Source: an uncultured Bacteroidales bacterium (lineage in GTDB: Bacteria; Bacteroidota; Bacteroidia; Bacteroidales; Muribaculaceae). Taken from it: DNA of 64,000 bases. The DNA lies in contig CAMTKF010000006.1 in assembly GCA_947072905.1 (NCBI GenBank), positions 1-64,000 on the forward strand, in the 5' to 3' direction. The notes beneath the pieces were generated by a model. That model ran no database searches. It saw only the letters and a list, made by a program, of their open reading frames with translations, and was not told the origin of the DNA. The translations under genes and the position numbers were made by a program. This document shows positions 17,386-25,741 of the stretch, in pieces; the first letter of the stretch is position 1; each line of letters opens with the position of its first letter.

Positions 17386-17590
17386 GAGTGTGTTTGAATT
17401 TAACACACAAAAATGATTATTTTATTGAATTGAATATGAAATGAATATGTTTCGCATTAATCTTGAGGCCAATTACGGTGCTTTTTCCACCGTTCATCAG
17501 TCACGTAGCTCGCTACGTTCCCTCTTCACGCTGAAAAAATCCCTCGTAATTGTCTCTCAAGCTTAATACGAGTTAAATTCAAACACACTC
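17386..17590. mobile_element. 205-bp MITE-like element with perfect 19-bp terminal inverted repeats
   Basis: GAGTGTGTTTGAATTTAAC at 17386-17404 is the exact inverse of 17572-17590. Inside lie longer imperfect arms (17453-17486 and 17533-17570) centred on the palindrome ACGTAG-CTCG-CTACGT (17503-17518), so the whole element can fold into one long hairpin. TAA flanks both ends, a possible 3-bp target duplication. It encodes no transposase. Its right end supplies the last codons and the stop of the shikimate kinase gene, and its left end lies 8 bp from the next start codon. Related ends occur near 38.1, 50.8 and 52.6 kb. Confidence 0.8.
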
Positions 17591-18142
17591 TAAAAATTCG
17601 TTTATGAAACGTCTCACGGTCAGCTCTATTTCTTCGGGCGTATCGAGGTAGCTGGAGTCAAACACGGCATTGGCGCCGCTGTAGAAGGGGGTACGTTCTC
17701 TCAGGTTGCGCGCGGCAAAGTCTTTGAGCGCGTCGGCATCCATACCGGCAAGCAGCGGGCGCGAGTCCTGAAATTCAATAAGCCGCTGCAGCGTGCGCTC
17801 CTCGTTGGCCTTGAGCCATATCACGATGCCATTCTCAAGCATCATGCTCAGGTTTTCCTTGCGGCAGGGTGTACCGCCGCCACATGCCACCACAACACGC
17901 CGTCCTATACTGCATGAATGAATGCAGATGCGATAAAGTTCATCACTTTCCATACGCCTGAAGGCCGCCTCGCCGTGAGTGGCAAAGATTTCCTTTACCG
18001 ACATGCCAGCCCGGCGCTCCACGGCCTCGTCAAGGTCGACAAACCATATCATGGAGGGCATGGCATCACGAATCGCACGGCCCAGGGTTGTCTTGCCACA
18101 GGCCATGTATCCAATCAGAAATATGGGTCGGGGCGATTTCAA
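17579..18142 (-). CDS. aroK: Shikimate kinase
   Basis: A 187-residue kinase that phosphorylates shikimate in the aromatic amino-acid pathway. The Walker A is [11 protein letters not shown] (11-21). Shikimate-binding patterns are [37 protein letters not shown] and the lid [11 protein letters not shown]. The start codon is TTG, overlapping the stop of mscL (TTGA); no later ATG leaves an intact P-loop region, so this unusual start is needed. The last codons (ECV and the TGA stop) lie within the terminal repeat of the adjacent MITE-like element, so the original C-terminus was probably replaced; the enzyme core is untouched. Confidence 0.93.
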   Translation of the reverse strand: MKSPRPIFLIGYMACGKTTLGRAIRDAMPSMIWFVDLDEAVERRAGMSVKEIFATHGEAAFRRMESDELYRICIHSCSIGRRVVVACGGGTPCRKENLSMMLENGIVIWLKANEERTLQRLIEFQDSRPLLAGMDADALKDFAARNLRERTPFYSGANAVFDSSYLDTPEEIELTVRRFINEFLECV

Positions 18143-18582
18143 TTCTTGCCGTTTTGCTGCTTCAGAAGGTCGCGTATTTCGGTAAGCAGAACTTCTTCCT
18201 TGGTGGGTTCTGCGGGAGCGGGAGCCGGTTCTTCCTCAGCTTTTTTCTTACGCATGAGTTTATTCATCACCTTGATGGCCACAAATATACAGAAAGCGAT
18301 GATGAGGAAATCAACAATAGTCTGCACAAAGGCACCCCATGTGATTGCAACCTCGGGAGTAACCACCTCTTTGGTGACACCATCCACCTGCTCGGGCTGA
18401 AGCACATATTTGAATTCCGAAAAGTTGGCACCGCCGGTAATCACACCGATTCCGGGCATGATGATGTCGTTGACAAGCGAGGTAACGATTTTTCCGAATG
18501 CACCGCCGACGATAACACCGACAGCCATGTCGATAACATTGCCACGCATGGCAAATTCCTTGAATTCTTTCAGTAAAGACAT
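18139..18582 (-). CDS. mscL: Large-conductance mechanosensitive channel MscL
   Basis: A 147-residue channel that opens under membrane tension during osmotic downshock. The N-terminus [33 protein letters not shown] is diagnostic (the conserved F..F..RGN..D.A.G...G.AF..I). The second membrane segment is [21 protein letters not shown]. The C-terminal helix has a [19 protein letters not shown] linker. The length is normal. Its stop overlaps the TTG start of aroK, so the two are translated together. Confidence 0.97.
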   Translation of the reverse strand: MSLLKEFKEFAMRGNVIDMAVGVIVGGAFGKIVTSLVNDIIMPGIGVITGGANFSEFKYVLQPEQVDGVTKEVVTPEVAITWGAFVQTIVDFLIIAFCIFVAIKVMNKLMRKKKAEEEPAPAPAEPTKEEVLLTEIRDLLKQQNGKN

Positions 18583-18623
18583 AGTTAAAACAGCTTAAAG
18601 TTTATACAGCTAAAGTTTAAGGA

Positions 18624-18654
18624 CAAAGGTAAATAAAAACTTTGACAATACAAA
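18624..18654 (-). promoter_or_regulatory. Promoter of mscL-aroK
   Basis: On the minus strand, TTTG (18651-18654) and TACCTTTG (18624-18631) are spaced by 19 bp, a full Bacteroidetes match, about 42 bp upstream of mscL. Confidence 0.75.
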
Positions 18655-18772
18655 GTACCGCCAAAAAAATGAGCGGAACGCCATACGGCACTCCTCCCAT
18701 AAGAAACAAACAACACGCCGCGTTGTTTGCTCATATTAATATTAAGAGATTTTTAATTACTATTTCAACATA

Positions 18773-19114
18773 TCAATAAGCATTATTAAGCTGATTCGAT
18801 ATAGCCTGATTAATAAAACCATTTATCGAAGTTCCCAGCGATGCAGCCATAGCTGCCACGCGTCCGTGCAACTCCGGCGACATTCTAAGATTTAGAGTTC
18901 CGCTGAATGGTTTTCGCGGTTCTATTCCATCTGCGATACAACCATCAATGTAATCATCCACCGCAGCTTCAAAATCAGCTTTTAGTTCGGCAAGCGTTTC
19001 ACCTTCATAAAGTATAAGATCTTTGCTCATGCCTTGCACTTTACCGCAAAGACAATTATCTTCTTTGCTATATTCAACGGAGCCTTTATAGCCCTTGTAT
19101 TCCATAAAGTCCAT
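18773..19114 (-). CDS. hicB: HicB-family antitoxin
   Basis: A 113-residue antitoxin with two parts. The N-terminal partial RNase H-like HicB fold has YKGYKGSVEYSKEDNCLCGKVQG and ILYEGETLAELKADFEAAVDDYI. A C-terminal ribbon-helix-helix DNA-binding part, SGTLNLRMSPELHGRVAAMAASLGTSINGFINQAI, would bind the operator. It lies 15 bp after hicA on the same strand. This toxin-first order is normal for hicAB. Confidence 0.92.
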   Translation of the reverse strand: MDFMEYKGYKGSVEYSKEDNCLCGKVQGMSKDLILYEGETLAELKADFEAAVDDYIDGCIADGIEPRKPFSGTLNLRMSPELHGRVAAMAASLGTSINGFINQAISNQLNNAY

Positions 19115-19129
19115 ATCTTTAAATATTTA

Positions 19130-19387
19130 TCAAATTAAACCTTTATTCTTTAAATGCATGTACATATCTTTCATCATCCACTCTTTCATAATGCTTCCCG
19201 GATGAGGTCGGTGCAGATTTATAAATGCACCTGTCCCCTCATTTTTGAAGCGTATTCGGGAGCCTGATGAAGCACCTTTATTATGCTTTACATAGCCAAA
19301 ATAGCCAAAAAGCTGTATAGTTTCTTCAAAAGTGAAATCTTTTGGCAATGTCTTAAATCGTTCTATGAGTTTTTCTTTTTTGCCCAT
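19130..19387 (-). CDS. hicA: HicA-family mRNA interferase toxin
   Basis: An 85-residue HicA toxin, a double-stranded RNA-binding-like fold that cleaves mRNA. Support: the N-terminal helix KEKLIERFKTLPKDFTFEETIQLF, the GYVKHNKGASSGSRIRF strand pair and the NLHRPHPGS motif with the catalytic-type His before the C-terminal helix. It is paired with hicB. The promoter immediately upstream has a small TTAGTACTAA palindrome between its boxes, a likely operator. Confidence 0.92.
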   Translation of the reverse strand: MGKKEKLIERFKTLPKDFTFEETIQLFGYFGYVKHNKGASSGSRIRFKNEGTGAFINLHRPHPGSIMKEWMMKDMYMHLKNKGLI

Positions 19388-19402
19388 ATATTAAGCTTTT
19401 CA

Positions 19403-19433
19403 CAAAGGTACTGATTTTAGTACTAAAAACAAA
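19403..19433 (-). promoter_or_regulatory. Promoter of hicAB with internal palindrome
   Basis: Minus-strand TTTG (19430-19433) and TACCTTTG (19403-19410) are 19 bp apart. The palindrome TTAGTACTAA (19417-19426) lies between them, placed so that HicB binding would block polymerase. Confidence 0.7.
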
Positions 19434-19634
19434 GTAAAAACATAAAAAGTTATGGTTTATTTAAAGTGCATAATCCCAATTCCATCTTTTTCTCGTGAAA
19501 AATGGTGCGTAATCCAAAAAATGTTTGTAATTTTGTCGCATTCTTAGAAGAAAATTCCACAAGCGAGTATTTTGGCACGCCAAGCCGCGTGGTTTCGCGA
19601 CCCTTCAGCTCCTTGTTTTCATAAATATATTCAA

Positions 19635-21014
19635 ATGAAAAATCTAACATTAAGCACCCTGATGTTGCTCTGCGCCTCTGCTTCGGCAATGGCCGAAGGC
19701 TATCAGGTGAACACCCTCAGCACCAAGCAGCAGGGTATGGGCTCTACCGGTGTGGCTCTGCACCTTGGCGCCGAAAGCCAGATCTTCAACCCCGGCGCTG
19801 TGGCCATGTCCGACAAAACTTTTGAAGTCTCAGGCTCTTTCACCGCTATCTCGGCTCACGCCACCGCCACACACAACGGCAGCGAATACAAGACCGACAA
19901 CGACCTCTCGACTCCCATGAACGTATCGGCTTCATTCAAAATCTACGATAATTTCTACGGAGGCCTCACATTCTACACCCCCTTCGGCTCGGGCATAAAC
20001 TGGGGTACCCACTGGCCCGGAGCTGTTCTCAACCAGAAGGTTGACATCAAATGCTTCACCCTGCAGCCCACCCTGTCGTGGCGCGTGCTCCCCAATCTGT
20101 CGATAGGCGCCGGCGCAATGGTGACCTGGGGCAACGTCAACCTCGACAAAGGCCTGCTGATGGGTTCTTCGTTAAACAAGTTCATGGGTGCCATAGGCAT
20201 GCCCGAAGAGGCCATGTACAAACCCAACGTCACCCCGGCATCGGTCAACCTGCAGGGCGACTCCAAGATAGCCGTCGGCTTCAACGTAGGTGCGATATGG
20301 GATATCAACAAGCAGTGGAGCGTGGGCGCGTCATACCGCTCAAAGATGACCATGACCGTTGACAAGGGCGATGCCAAGGTTTCGTACACCGGTGTGGCCG
20401 AGAGTCTTCTCAGCCCCGCGCTCGACAATCTCAACGCCACCAACTTCAGCGCATCGCTGCCCTGCCCCTACGTGTTTACATTCGGTGTGGCATACAAACC
20501 CATCGAAAACCTTACACTTGCAGCCGACCTGCAGCTCAACGGCTGGGGTACATACAAATACCTCAACATCGAGTTTGACAATCTCAGCGAATACAACCAA
20601 AACCTGAAGAAGGACTACAAGAACGCCCTGACATATCACTTGGGCGCAGAATGGAACGTGACCAAGCGACTCGATCTTCGCGCCGGTCTGATGATTGACA
20701 CAAACCCCTGCAACTCCGACTATTACAACCCCGAAACTCCGGGACAGACACGTATAGCTCCCTCTGTCGGATTCTCGTTCAGCCCCATAAAGAATCTGGC
20801 CATCGACTTTGCATTCACATATCTGCAAGGCACAGGCATGGACAACGCCACCGGAAGCTACGAAGACCTCGTTTACAAGATTGGCGCCACCCAGTTCAAG
20901 GAAGCATGGCCCGCAATCGCCGACAAAATCGGCATCACACCCGAGGGCACCTTCACAGCCGACTACCGCGTACACGCCTTCATCCCCTCGATAGGCCTCA
21001 CCTACAGTTTCTAA
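19635..21014 (+). CDS. OmpP1/FadL-family outer-membrane protein
   Basis: A protein of 459 residues. A signal peptide (MKNLTLSTLMLLCASASAMA) is followed by the FadL-type start EGYQVNTLSTKQQGMGSTGVAL, which matches the N-terminal hatch of hydrophobic-substrate channels. The body is amphipathic beta strands with the GINWGTHWPGA motif and PSISWR-like turns, and the C-terminus ends in Phe (IGLTYSF), as outer-membrane barrels do. FadL-like proteins in Bacteroidetes import hydrophobic compounds; the ligand is unknown. The start at 19635 places the signal peptide correctly; an in-frame ATG at 19572 is rejected. A strong terminator follows. Confidence 0.9.
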   Translation: MKNLTLSTLMLLCASASAMAEGYQVNTLSTKQQGMGSTGVALHLGAESQIFNPGAVAMSDKTFEVSGSFTAISAHATATHNGSEYKTDNDLSTPMNVSASFKIYDNFYGGLTFYTPFGSGINWGTHWPGAVLNQKVDIKCFTLQPTLSWRVLPNLSIGAGAMVTWGNVNLDKGLLMGSSLNKFMGAIGMPEEAMYKPNVTPASVNLQGDSKIAVGFNVGAIWDINKQWSVGASYRSKMTMTVDKGDAKVSYTGVAESLLSPALDNLNATNFSASLPCPYVFTFGVAYKPIENLTLAADLQLNGWGTYKYLNIEFDNLSEYNQNLKKDYKNALTYHLGAEWNVTKRLDLRAGLMIDTNPCNSDYYNPETPGQTRIAPSVGFSFSPIKNLAIDFAFTYLQGTGMDNATGSYEDLVYKIGATQFKEAWPAIADKIGITPEGTFTADYRVHAFIPSIGLTYSF

Positions 21015-21040
21015 AGCACCACGTAAATAAACCATCCGAA

Positions 21041-21080
21041 AAGAGACTGCAAACTCATTTGAATTGCAGTCTCTTTTTTC
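21041..21080 (+). terminator. Terminator of the FadL-like gene
   Basis: A 12-bp stem AAGAGACTGCAA / TTGCAGTCTCTT (21041-21052 and 21064-21075) with an 11-nt loop, ending in a run of T. Confidence 0.9.
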
Positions 21081-21150
21081 ATGCCTACTTGACATTTTAA
21101 CGTCTATCCAAAGTACACATACAATCTAACTCCCACGTTTTCGGGAAGAT

Positions 21151-21413
21151 GGCATCCGACCAGGATGCCTGCCACACCGTAACCGGGCATGCACGACCGT
21201 AGGGAGGGCATACCCGGTGTGGCAGACATAAGCAGGAAGCATTCGCAGAATGCAGTATAGGCAACAGCGTCGTCCACAGTGACGTCTTATATGCACCCTG
21301 ACTCTTATACCGCATCCTCCGGATGCCTCTATGAGTACGCCTACGATCCGGGTATGCCCTCCCTACGGTCGTGCATGCCCGGTTAAGATGTTTGCAGACA
21401 TCCTGCGGATGTC
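21151..21413. repeat. Cluster of palindromic hairpin modules
   Basis: The modules are GGCATCC...GGATGCC (21151-21169); a stem GCCACACCG / CGGTGTGGC (21171-21179 and 21215-21223) enclosing CCGGGCATGC...GCATACCCGG; GCATTC-GCA-GAATGC (21239-21253); GCATCC-TCC-GGATGC (21312-21326); CCGGGTATGC / GCATGCCCGG (21348-21357 and 21373-21382) around the CCCTACGGTCG core; and GACATCC-TGC-GGATGTC (21397-21413). The same modules recur at 47063-47383. Confidence 0.75.
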
Positions 21414-21632
21414 AAATTTCCGATATTCAAGGCTTTATGTAATAAAACCCATCAGAAGACATGGCATCGCATAATATGCAGCCCGTGGACAACTGTGCTG
21501 CATCGGTTATTGTAGCCTTGGCGATACCCACGTACCCTATGCCGTTTCCGTAAAATTGCTCCACAACCGTCTTTCATTAAAAAAATGGATTACCACGCGG
21601 CTTTTTCGGGGAAAATGTTGTAAATTTGTAGT

Positions 21633-22391
21633 ATGAATTATAATGAACGAAACAGGCATGAACGCGATGACGCTTTGAGTTTCGAACCCGAATCTCATAC
21701 TTACCGCGTGGATGGTCGTATCTACGATTCCGTTACCACGGTAGTCGAGAGTTGTTTCGAGCAGTTTGATGCGGAATATTGGGCTTCGGTAAAGGCCACC
21801 CCCGGCCATACCAAAGAAATGATTCTGGCCGAATGGGCTGCAAATGCCGAACGTGCCCGCAACCTCGGCACCGAGCTTCACGACCGCATAGAGCGATACT
21901 ATCTCGGCGAGACCGTTACTGAGGAATGGATGCAGGACAGCTCGTTCAGAGTGTTCTGCGGTTTTGCCTGGGATGTGCGTCTGTGCCCCCACCGTTCGGA
22001 GTGGCGCATCTACCACGAGGAGAGCCGCCTTGCCGGCACACTCGACTTCCTGGCCCGTCGAGCCGACGGCACTTTTGACATCTGGGACTGGAAACGGTCG
22101 ACCAAAGTGGTTGACCGCCTTGGCCGCGCCATCAATTATAATTCGTTCGGGCGCACAGGCTTCGACCCCGTGAGCCATCTGCCCGACACCACCTACCACC
22201 ACTATGCGTTGCAGGTGAGCATATATCGCCGTATACTCGAAGAAAAGTACGGACTTAACATCCACGCATGCCACTTAGGGGTGTTTCATCCCGATTACGA
22301 CAGGTATCATGTGGTGGATCTGCCCTATCTGAGCGACGAAGTGGACAGACTTATTGAATACAGGATTCAGAAAATCAGCATCGGCGTATGA
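21633..22391 (+). CDS. PD-(D/E)XK-superfamily nuclease, phage-exonuclease-like
   Basis: A 252-residue nuclease with the PD-(D/E)XK layout. It has a leading SVTTVVESCFEQFDAEYWA segment, a helix with ELHDRIE (81-87), then AGTLDFLA with Asp138, then WDWKR with Asp152 and Lys154, and a QVSIYRR helix with Gln194. All residues expected for metal-dependent cleavage are present. The layout is like RecB-family exonucleases of phages and MGME1-type enzymes. It overlaps the following rRNA methyltransferase-like gene by 4 bp (ATGA). A TAAATTTG box lies only 5 bp before the ATG, so the message may have almost no leader. A phage origin is possible and would fit the other phage genes in the window, but is not shown. 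Confidence 0.75.
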   Translation: MNYNERNRHERDDALSFEPESHTYRVDGRIYDSVTTVVESCFEQFDAEYWASVKATPGHTKEMILAEWAANAERARNLGTELHDRIERYYLGETVTEEWMQDSSFRVFCGFAWDVRLCPHRSEWRIYHEESRLAGTLDFLARRADGTFDIWDWKRSTKVVDRLGRAINYNSFGRTGFDPVSHLPDTTYHHYALQVSIYRRILEEKYGLNIHACHLGVFHPDYDRYHVVDLPYLSDEVDRLIEYRIQKISIGV

Positions 22392-23749
22392 TACATCTAC
22401 CACAAGGATTTGTCGACAGCATGGCTTCGCGGGAACCCCGCGGGGACTACTCGCGCCTTGTCGAGGCATTAGCTGCGGGCGAAAGCCCCGTATCGGTACG
22501 CCTTAACCGCGCCAAGGGAGCCGACGAGAGCCTGTTTGACGGGGCTGAGCGTGTAGATTGGTGCGACGACGGGCTGTATCTGGCCACACGTCCGCAGTTC
22601 ACCCTCGACCCCGCGTTGCATCAGGGGCTATACTACGTGCAGGATGCCTCGTCTATGGCGCAGAAAGCCGCCGTGGCCCGGGCTTGCAGCCTTATGGACA
22701 TACCCGAGCGACCCATGCGCTACCTTGATGCCTGCGCAGCTCCCGGCGGAAAGACCACTGCCGCCATGTCGGCCCTGCCGGCTGACGCGTTTGTAACAGC
22801 CAACGAATTCGACCCAAAAAGGACATCAATACTCATCGAAAATCTGGCCAAGTGGGGCCGCCCCGCGGTGGTAACACGCGGCGACGCCTCGGCCATCAAG
22901 GGGCTCGACAACTTCTTCGACATAGTGGCAGCCGATGTTCCATGCTCGGGCGAGGGCATGATGCGCAAAGACCCCAAGGCCGTGGCCCAGTGGTCTGAGG
23001 GACTGATAGAATCGTGCGCCGCCCGCCAGAAGGCAATCGTGGATTCATTGTGGCGCACTCTGCGCCCCGGCGGCATCATGATCTACAGCACCTGCACATT
23101 CAATCTGCCCGAAAATGAAGACATCGTGGCATGGCTGATTGAAGAGCATGATGCCTGTGCGCTTGAAATTCCCGAACTCGAACGCTGCGCTATAACCAAG
23201 GCCGACCCCGGCTGCAACTTCCCGGCATATCACTTCCTGCCGGGGGTGATACGCGGCGAGGGCCTTTTCATTGCCATGCTCAGAAAACCCGGCGACAGCG
23301 AGCCTGTCAGACCCAAGGCCGCCAAGTTCAAAGCTGTAAAAGGATTTGAAGCGCCCCTGCATGGCTCATGGCTGTGCACTGCCGACGGCAATTCTGTAAG
23401 AGCCATACCTGCAGCCCACGCCGACCTCACCGCAGCCGTTGCCGCAGCCATGCACACTGTGGCATCGGGCATTGAGCTTGGCGAAATCAAAGGACGCGAC
23501 TTCATACCCGCCCAAGCACTGGCCATGGCCGCCGACCTGCGCCGTGGTGTGTATGCCGAAGCCGAGGTAGACCGCAACACAGCCCTGCAATATCTGCGCC
23601 GCGAGGCTATATGCCTTGACAGCCAGGCTCCGCGCGGTATAGTGCTGCTCACCTATCTCAACCGCCCCCTGGGCTTCGTGAAAAATCTGGGCAACCGTGC
23701 CAATAATCTCTACCCCGCCCAATGGCGCATACTCTCACAAATCCATTGA
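22388..23749 (+). CDS. RsmF-like 16S rRNA m5C methyltransferase (NOL1/NOP2/Sun family)
   Basis: A 453-residue SAM-dependent RNA cytosine-5 methyltransferase. It has the SAM-binding motif LDACAAPGGKT (113-123), ADVPCSGEGMMRKD with catalytic-cycle Cys186, and YSTCTFNLPENE with Cys236. The C-terminal 150 residues match the RsmF/YebU-type extension (final NRPLGFVKNLGNRANNLYP). Its start overlaps the nuclease gene, and the next gene begins directly after its stop. Confidence 0.9.
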   Translation: MIHLPQGFVDSMASREPRGDYSRLVEALAAGESPVSVRLNRAKGADESLFDGAERVDWCDDGLYLATRPQFTLDPALHQGLYYVQDASSMAQKAAVARACSLMDIPERPMRYLDACAAPGGKTTAAMSALPADAFVTANEFDPKRTSILIENLAKWGRPAVVTRGDASAIKGLDNFFDIVAADVPCSGEGMMRKDPKAVAQWSEGLIESCAARQKAIVDSLWRTLRPGGIMIYSTCTFNLPENEDIVAWLIEEHDACALEIPELERCAITKADPGCNFPAYHFLPGVIRGEGLFIAMLRKPGDSEPVRPKAAKFKAVKGFEAPLHGSWLCTADGNSVRAIPAAHADLTAAVAAAMHTVASGIELGEIKGRDFIPAQALAMAADLRRGVYAEAEVDRNTALQYLRREAICLDSQAPRGIVLLTYLNRPLGFVKNLGNRANNLYPAQWRILSQIH

Positions 23750-24772
23750 ATGAAAAACTTTATCATATATATACTCAGCATATTGGCGCTGACAGCCACA
23801 TCGTGCGGCCACAGCGACACTTTCCGCATCGAAGGCGAGCTAACCGACGGCGCTACCATCAACCTGCGCATACTCTACTATTCTGACGGCGCGGTGATAT
23901 CGGGCATAACGGCTTCAAAAGACGGCAAGTTTCATTATGAGAGCAACGTATCAAACCGCTCGCTCATCGAGTTCTACGACAACGACTACCGCCTGCTGGG
24001 CCGAGTGGTGGCTTCGCCCGGCGACGACATCAAGGTGAAGCTCAATCCGTCAAACCCCTATCTGATAGAGGCCGAGGGTAACGAAACCTCGCAGCAGTGG
24101 AGCAAATTCCTGAACACCAACGCCGAACAGCTCCAAGGCGGCAAGGCCGGCGTGAAAAACGACCTCGTGGCTGATTTCGTAAAAAAGAATCCCGACAGCA
24201 GCGTGTCGGAACTGCTTATGATGACCGAATTCAACGCCGGCGTGCCCGGCGGTGCCCTCAGGGCCGACTCGCTATTGAACCTTATAAGTGAAGAAGTGCG
24301 CGAGAAAGGTTTCTCAACCGGGTTTGCCCAGATAGTGGAACGTGTGGGCGAAAAGGCGGCGCAAGAAAAAGTTATGCCCATACCCTACCGCAAATCGGGC
24401 AACATTACCGCCATTTTCAAGCCCTCCGACAAGCCCTATAACCTGATTGCCTTCACCGACGAACGCTCATCGCGCGACACCATAAGCCCGCATATCGGCA
24501 AGCTTGTGGCCCGCCAGCCCGCCGCAAAATTAGGCGTGATAGAGCTGAGCCTCGACATGGACACCGTGGTATGGGCGCGCACCCTGCGCGGCGACTCGGC
24601 CAAATGGACCCGCGGCTGGGTAGCCGGTTCAATTTCGGCACGCGGCGTCGACCGTCTTGGCCTGCCCGAACTGCCATACTTCATAGTGGCCGACTCCACC
24701 GGCCGACAGCTGTGGCGAGGGCGGTCAATTTCAGCCGCATACGCAAAACTTGAGACCCTACTGAAACGTTAA
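23750..24772 (+). CDS. DUF4369 lipoprotein with a cysteine-less thioredoxin-like domain
   Basis: A 340-residue lipoprotein: signal sequence with lipobox TATSC (Cys19), then a DUF4369-type beta domain (FRIEGELTDGATINLRILYYSDG). The C-terminal half follows TlpA/thioredoxin-like topology (strand YNLIAFTDERSS, then IELSLDMDTVVW, then LPYFIVADSTGRQLWRG). The position where a redox CxxC would lie reads TDERSSRD, so it cannot act as a disulfide oxidoreductase. It begins at the first base after the stop of the methyltransferase gene. Its role is unknown; a binding or structural role at the cell envelope is likely. Confidence 0.75.
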   Translation: MKNFIIYILSILALTATSCGHSDTFRIEGELTDGATINLRILYYSDGAVISGITASKDGKFHYESNVSNRSLIEFYDNDYRLLGRVVASPGDDIKVKLNPSNPYLIEAEGNETSQQWSKFLNTNAEQLQGGKAGVKNDLVADFVKKNPDSSVSELLMMTEFNAGVPGGALRADSLLNLISEEVREKGFSTGFAQIVERVGEKAAQEKVMPIPYRKSGNITAIFKPSDKPYNLIAFTDERSSRDTISPHIGKLVARQPAAKLGVIELSLDMDTVVWARTLRGDSAKWTRGWVAGSISARGVDRLGLPELPYFIVADSTGRQLWRGRSISAAYAKLETLLKR

Positions 24773-24791
24773 ATGTATAAAAATAACTGCT

Positions 24792-25283
24792 ATGTCATCA
24801 AACATTCATAATCTGCCAAACCCGTTCAACGCCGATATCGACGGCGATATCCGCGTGGCTATAATTTCGGCGGAATGGAACAGCCATATAACCGACGCTC
24901 TCACCGAGGGCTGTGTAAGAACCCTTGAAAAACACGGCGTAAGCGGCGATATGATAGATATATTCCGTGTACCCGGAGCCGTTGAGCTTACATACGGCGC
25001 TTCGGCTGCCATAGAGACCGATGCTTTCGACGTGGTGATAGTATTCGGCTGCGTCATACGCGGCGGCACTCCCCACTTCGACTACGTGTGCCAGTCGGTC
25101 ACCCAAGGTATCACACATCTCAACGCCGAGTGCGACATCCCCGTGATATTCGGAGTCCTCACCGTCGACAACGAACAACAGGCAATTGACCGCATCGGCG
25201 GAATCCACGGCCACAAAGGCGAAGAAGCCGCCGAGGCCGCCCTTAAGATGCATCAGTTCAAAAGCTTGATCAACGATATTTAA
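24792..25283 (+). CDS. ribH: 6,7-dimethyl-8-ribityllumazine synthase
   Basis: A 163-residue lumazine synthase of riboflavin synthesis. Substrate-binding motifs are visible: AEWNSHITDAL near residue 28, VPGAVELTYGA, VIVFGCVIRGGTPHFDYVC (with the catalytic His) and FGVLTVDNEQQAIDR. It lies 19 bp after the DUF4369 gene and 8 bp before a small lipoprotein gene. Confidence 0.97.
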   Translation: MSSNIHNLPNPFNADIDGDIRVAIISAEWNSHITDALTEGCVRTLEKHGVSGDMIDIFRVPGAVELTYGASAAIETDAFDVVIVFGCVIRGGTPHFDYVCQSVTQGITHLNAECDIPVIFGVLTVDNEQQAIDRIGGIHGHKGEEAAEAALKMHQFKSLINDI

Positions 25284-25291
25284 CTCTAAAA

Positions 25292-25741
25292 ATGCACAAG
25301 ATTTTAATTTTCATAGCATTGATGGCAGTGGCCGCATACGGCTGCACATCATCGGGTTCGTCGGGCGAGACCATCGACAAGGCTTGCACCTACTTCGACG
25401 AAGGACGCTACAACCGCGCCCGCACCTCGGTCGACAGCCTGATGAACGACTCTGCGCAGTTCAACGAACTGAGCGTGGGTTCGCTGTGCCGTCTGGCTCT
25501 GCTGTGCCTGCGGCTCGACTCGGTTGACGGCAGCAGTAAAGAGCACGTGGCCTACATAGGCGATGCCCTTGCCGCCCGATGCCTTACACGTGCCCAGGAA
25601 ATCGACGCCGATTCGGTTGACCGCTTCATACGCTCGCTGCCTCGCGAACAGGCCTCGCGCCTTGACGTGATCAACAGCGTATCTACATATCTTTCAATAC
25701 CCCGCGACTCACTGGTAGTGGAAAGCGACACAATTCAATGA
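25292..25741 (+). CDS. Small lipoprotein, function unknown
   Basis: A 149-residue protein with a signal peptide and lipobox AAYGC (Cys18). The mature part is helical, with ACTYFDEGRYNRARTSVDSLM resembling one TPR-like helix pair. It overlaps the SUI1-like gene by 4 bp and lies 8 bp after ribH, within the same operon. No enzyme motif is seen. Confidence 0.7.
   Translation: MHKILIFIALMAVAAYGCTSSGSSGETIDKACTYFDEGRYNRARTSVDSLMNDSAQFNELSVGSLCRLALLCLRLDSVDGSSKEHVAYIGDALAARCLTRAQEIDADSVDRFIRSLPREQASRLDVINSVSTYLSIPRDSLVVESDTIQ

Larger units (their letters stand above)
21015..21632. other. Gene-free stretch with terminator and hairpin repeats
   Basis: This 618-bp gap holds the terminator of the FadL-like gene, then a series of hairpins (21151-21413) belonging to the same repeat family as the palindrome near 47 kb, then about 200 bp with no recognisable feature before the PD-(D/E)XK gene. 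No convincing small gene or RNA was found. Confidence 0.6.

Noticed and set aside
19450..19689. Minus-strand 79-codon frame upstream of the FadL-like gene
   Set aside because: It overlaps the start and signal peptide region of the FadL-like gene on the other strand and has no recognisable family. It might be a fragment of a repeated element, but I cannot support that.
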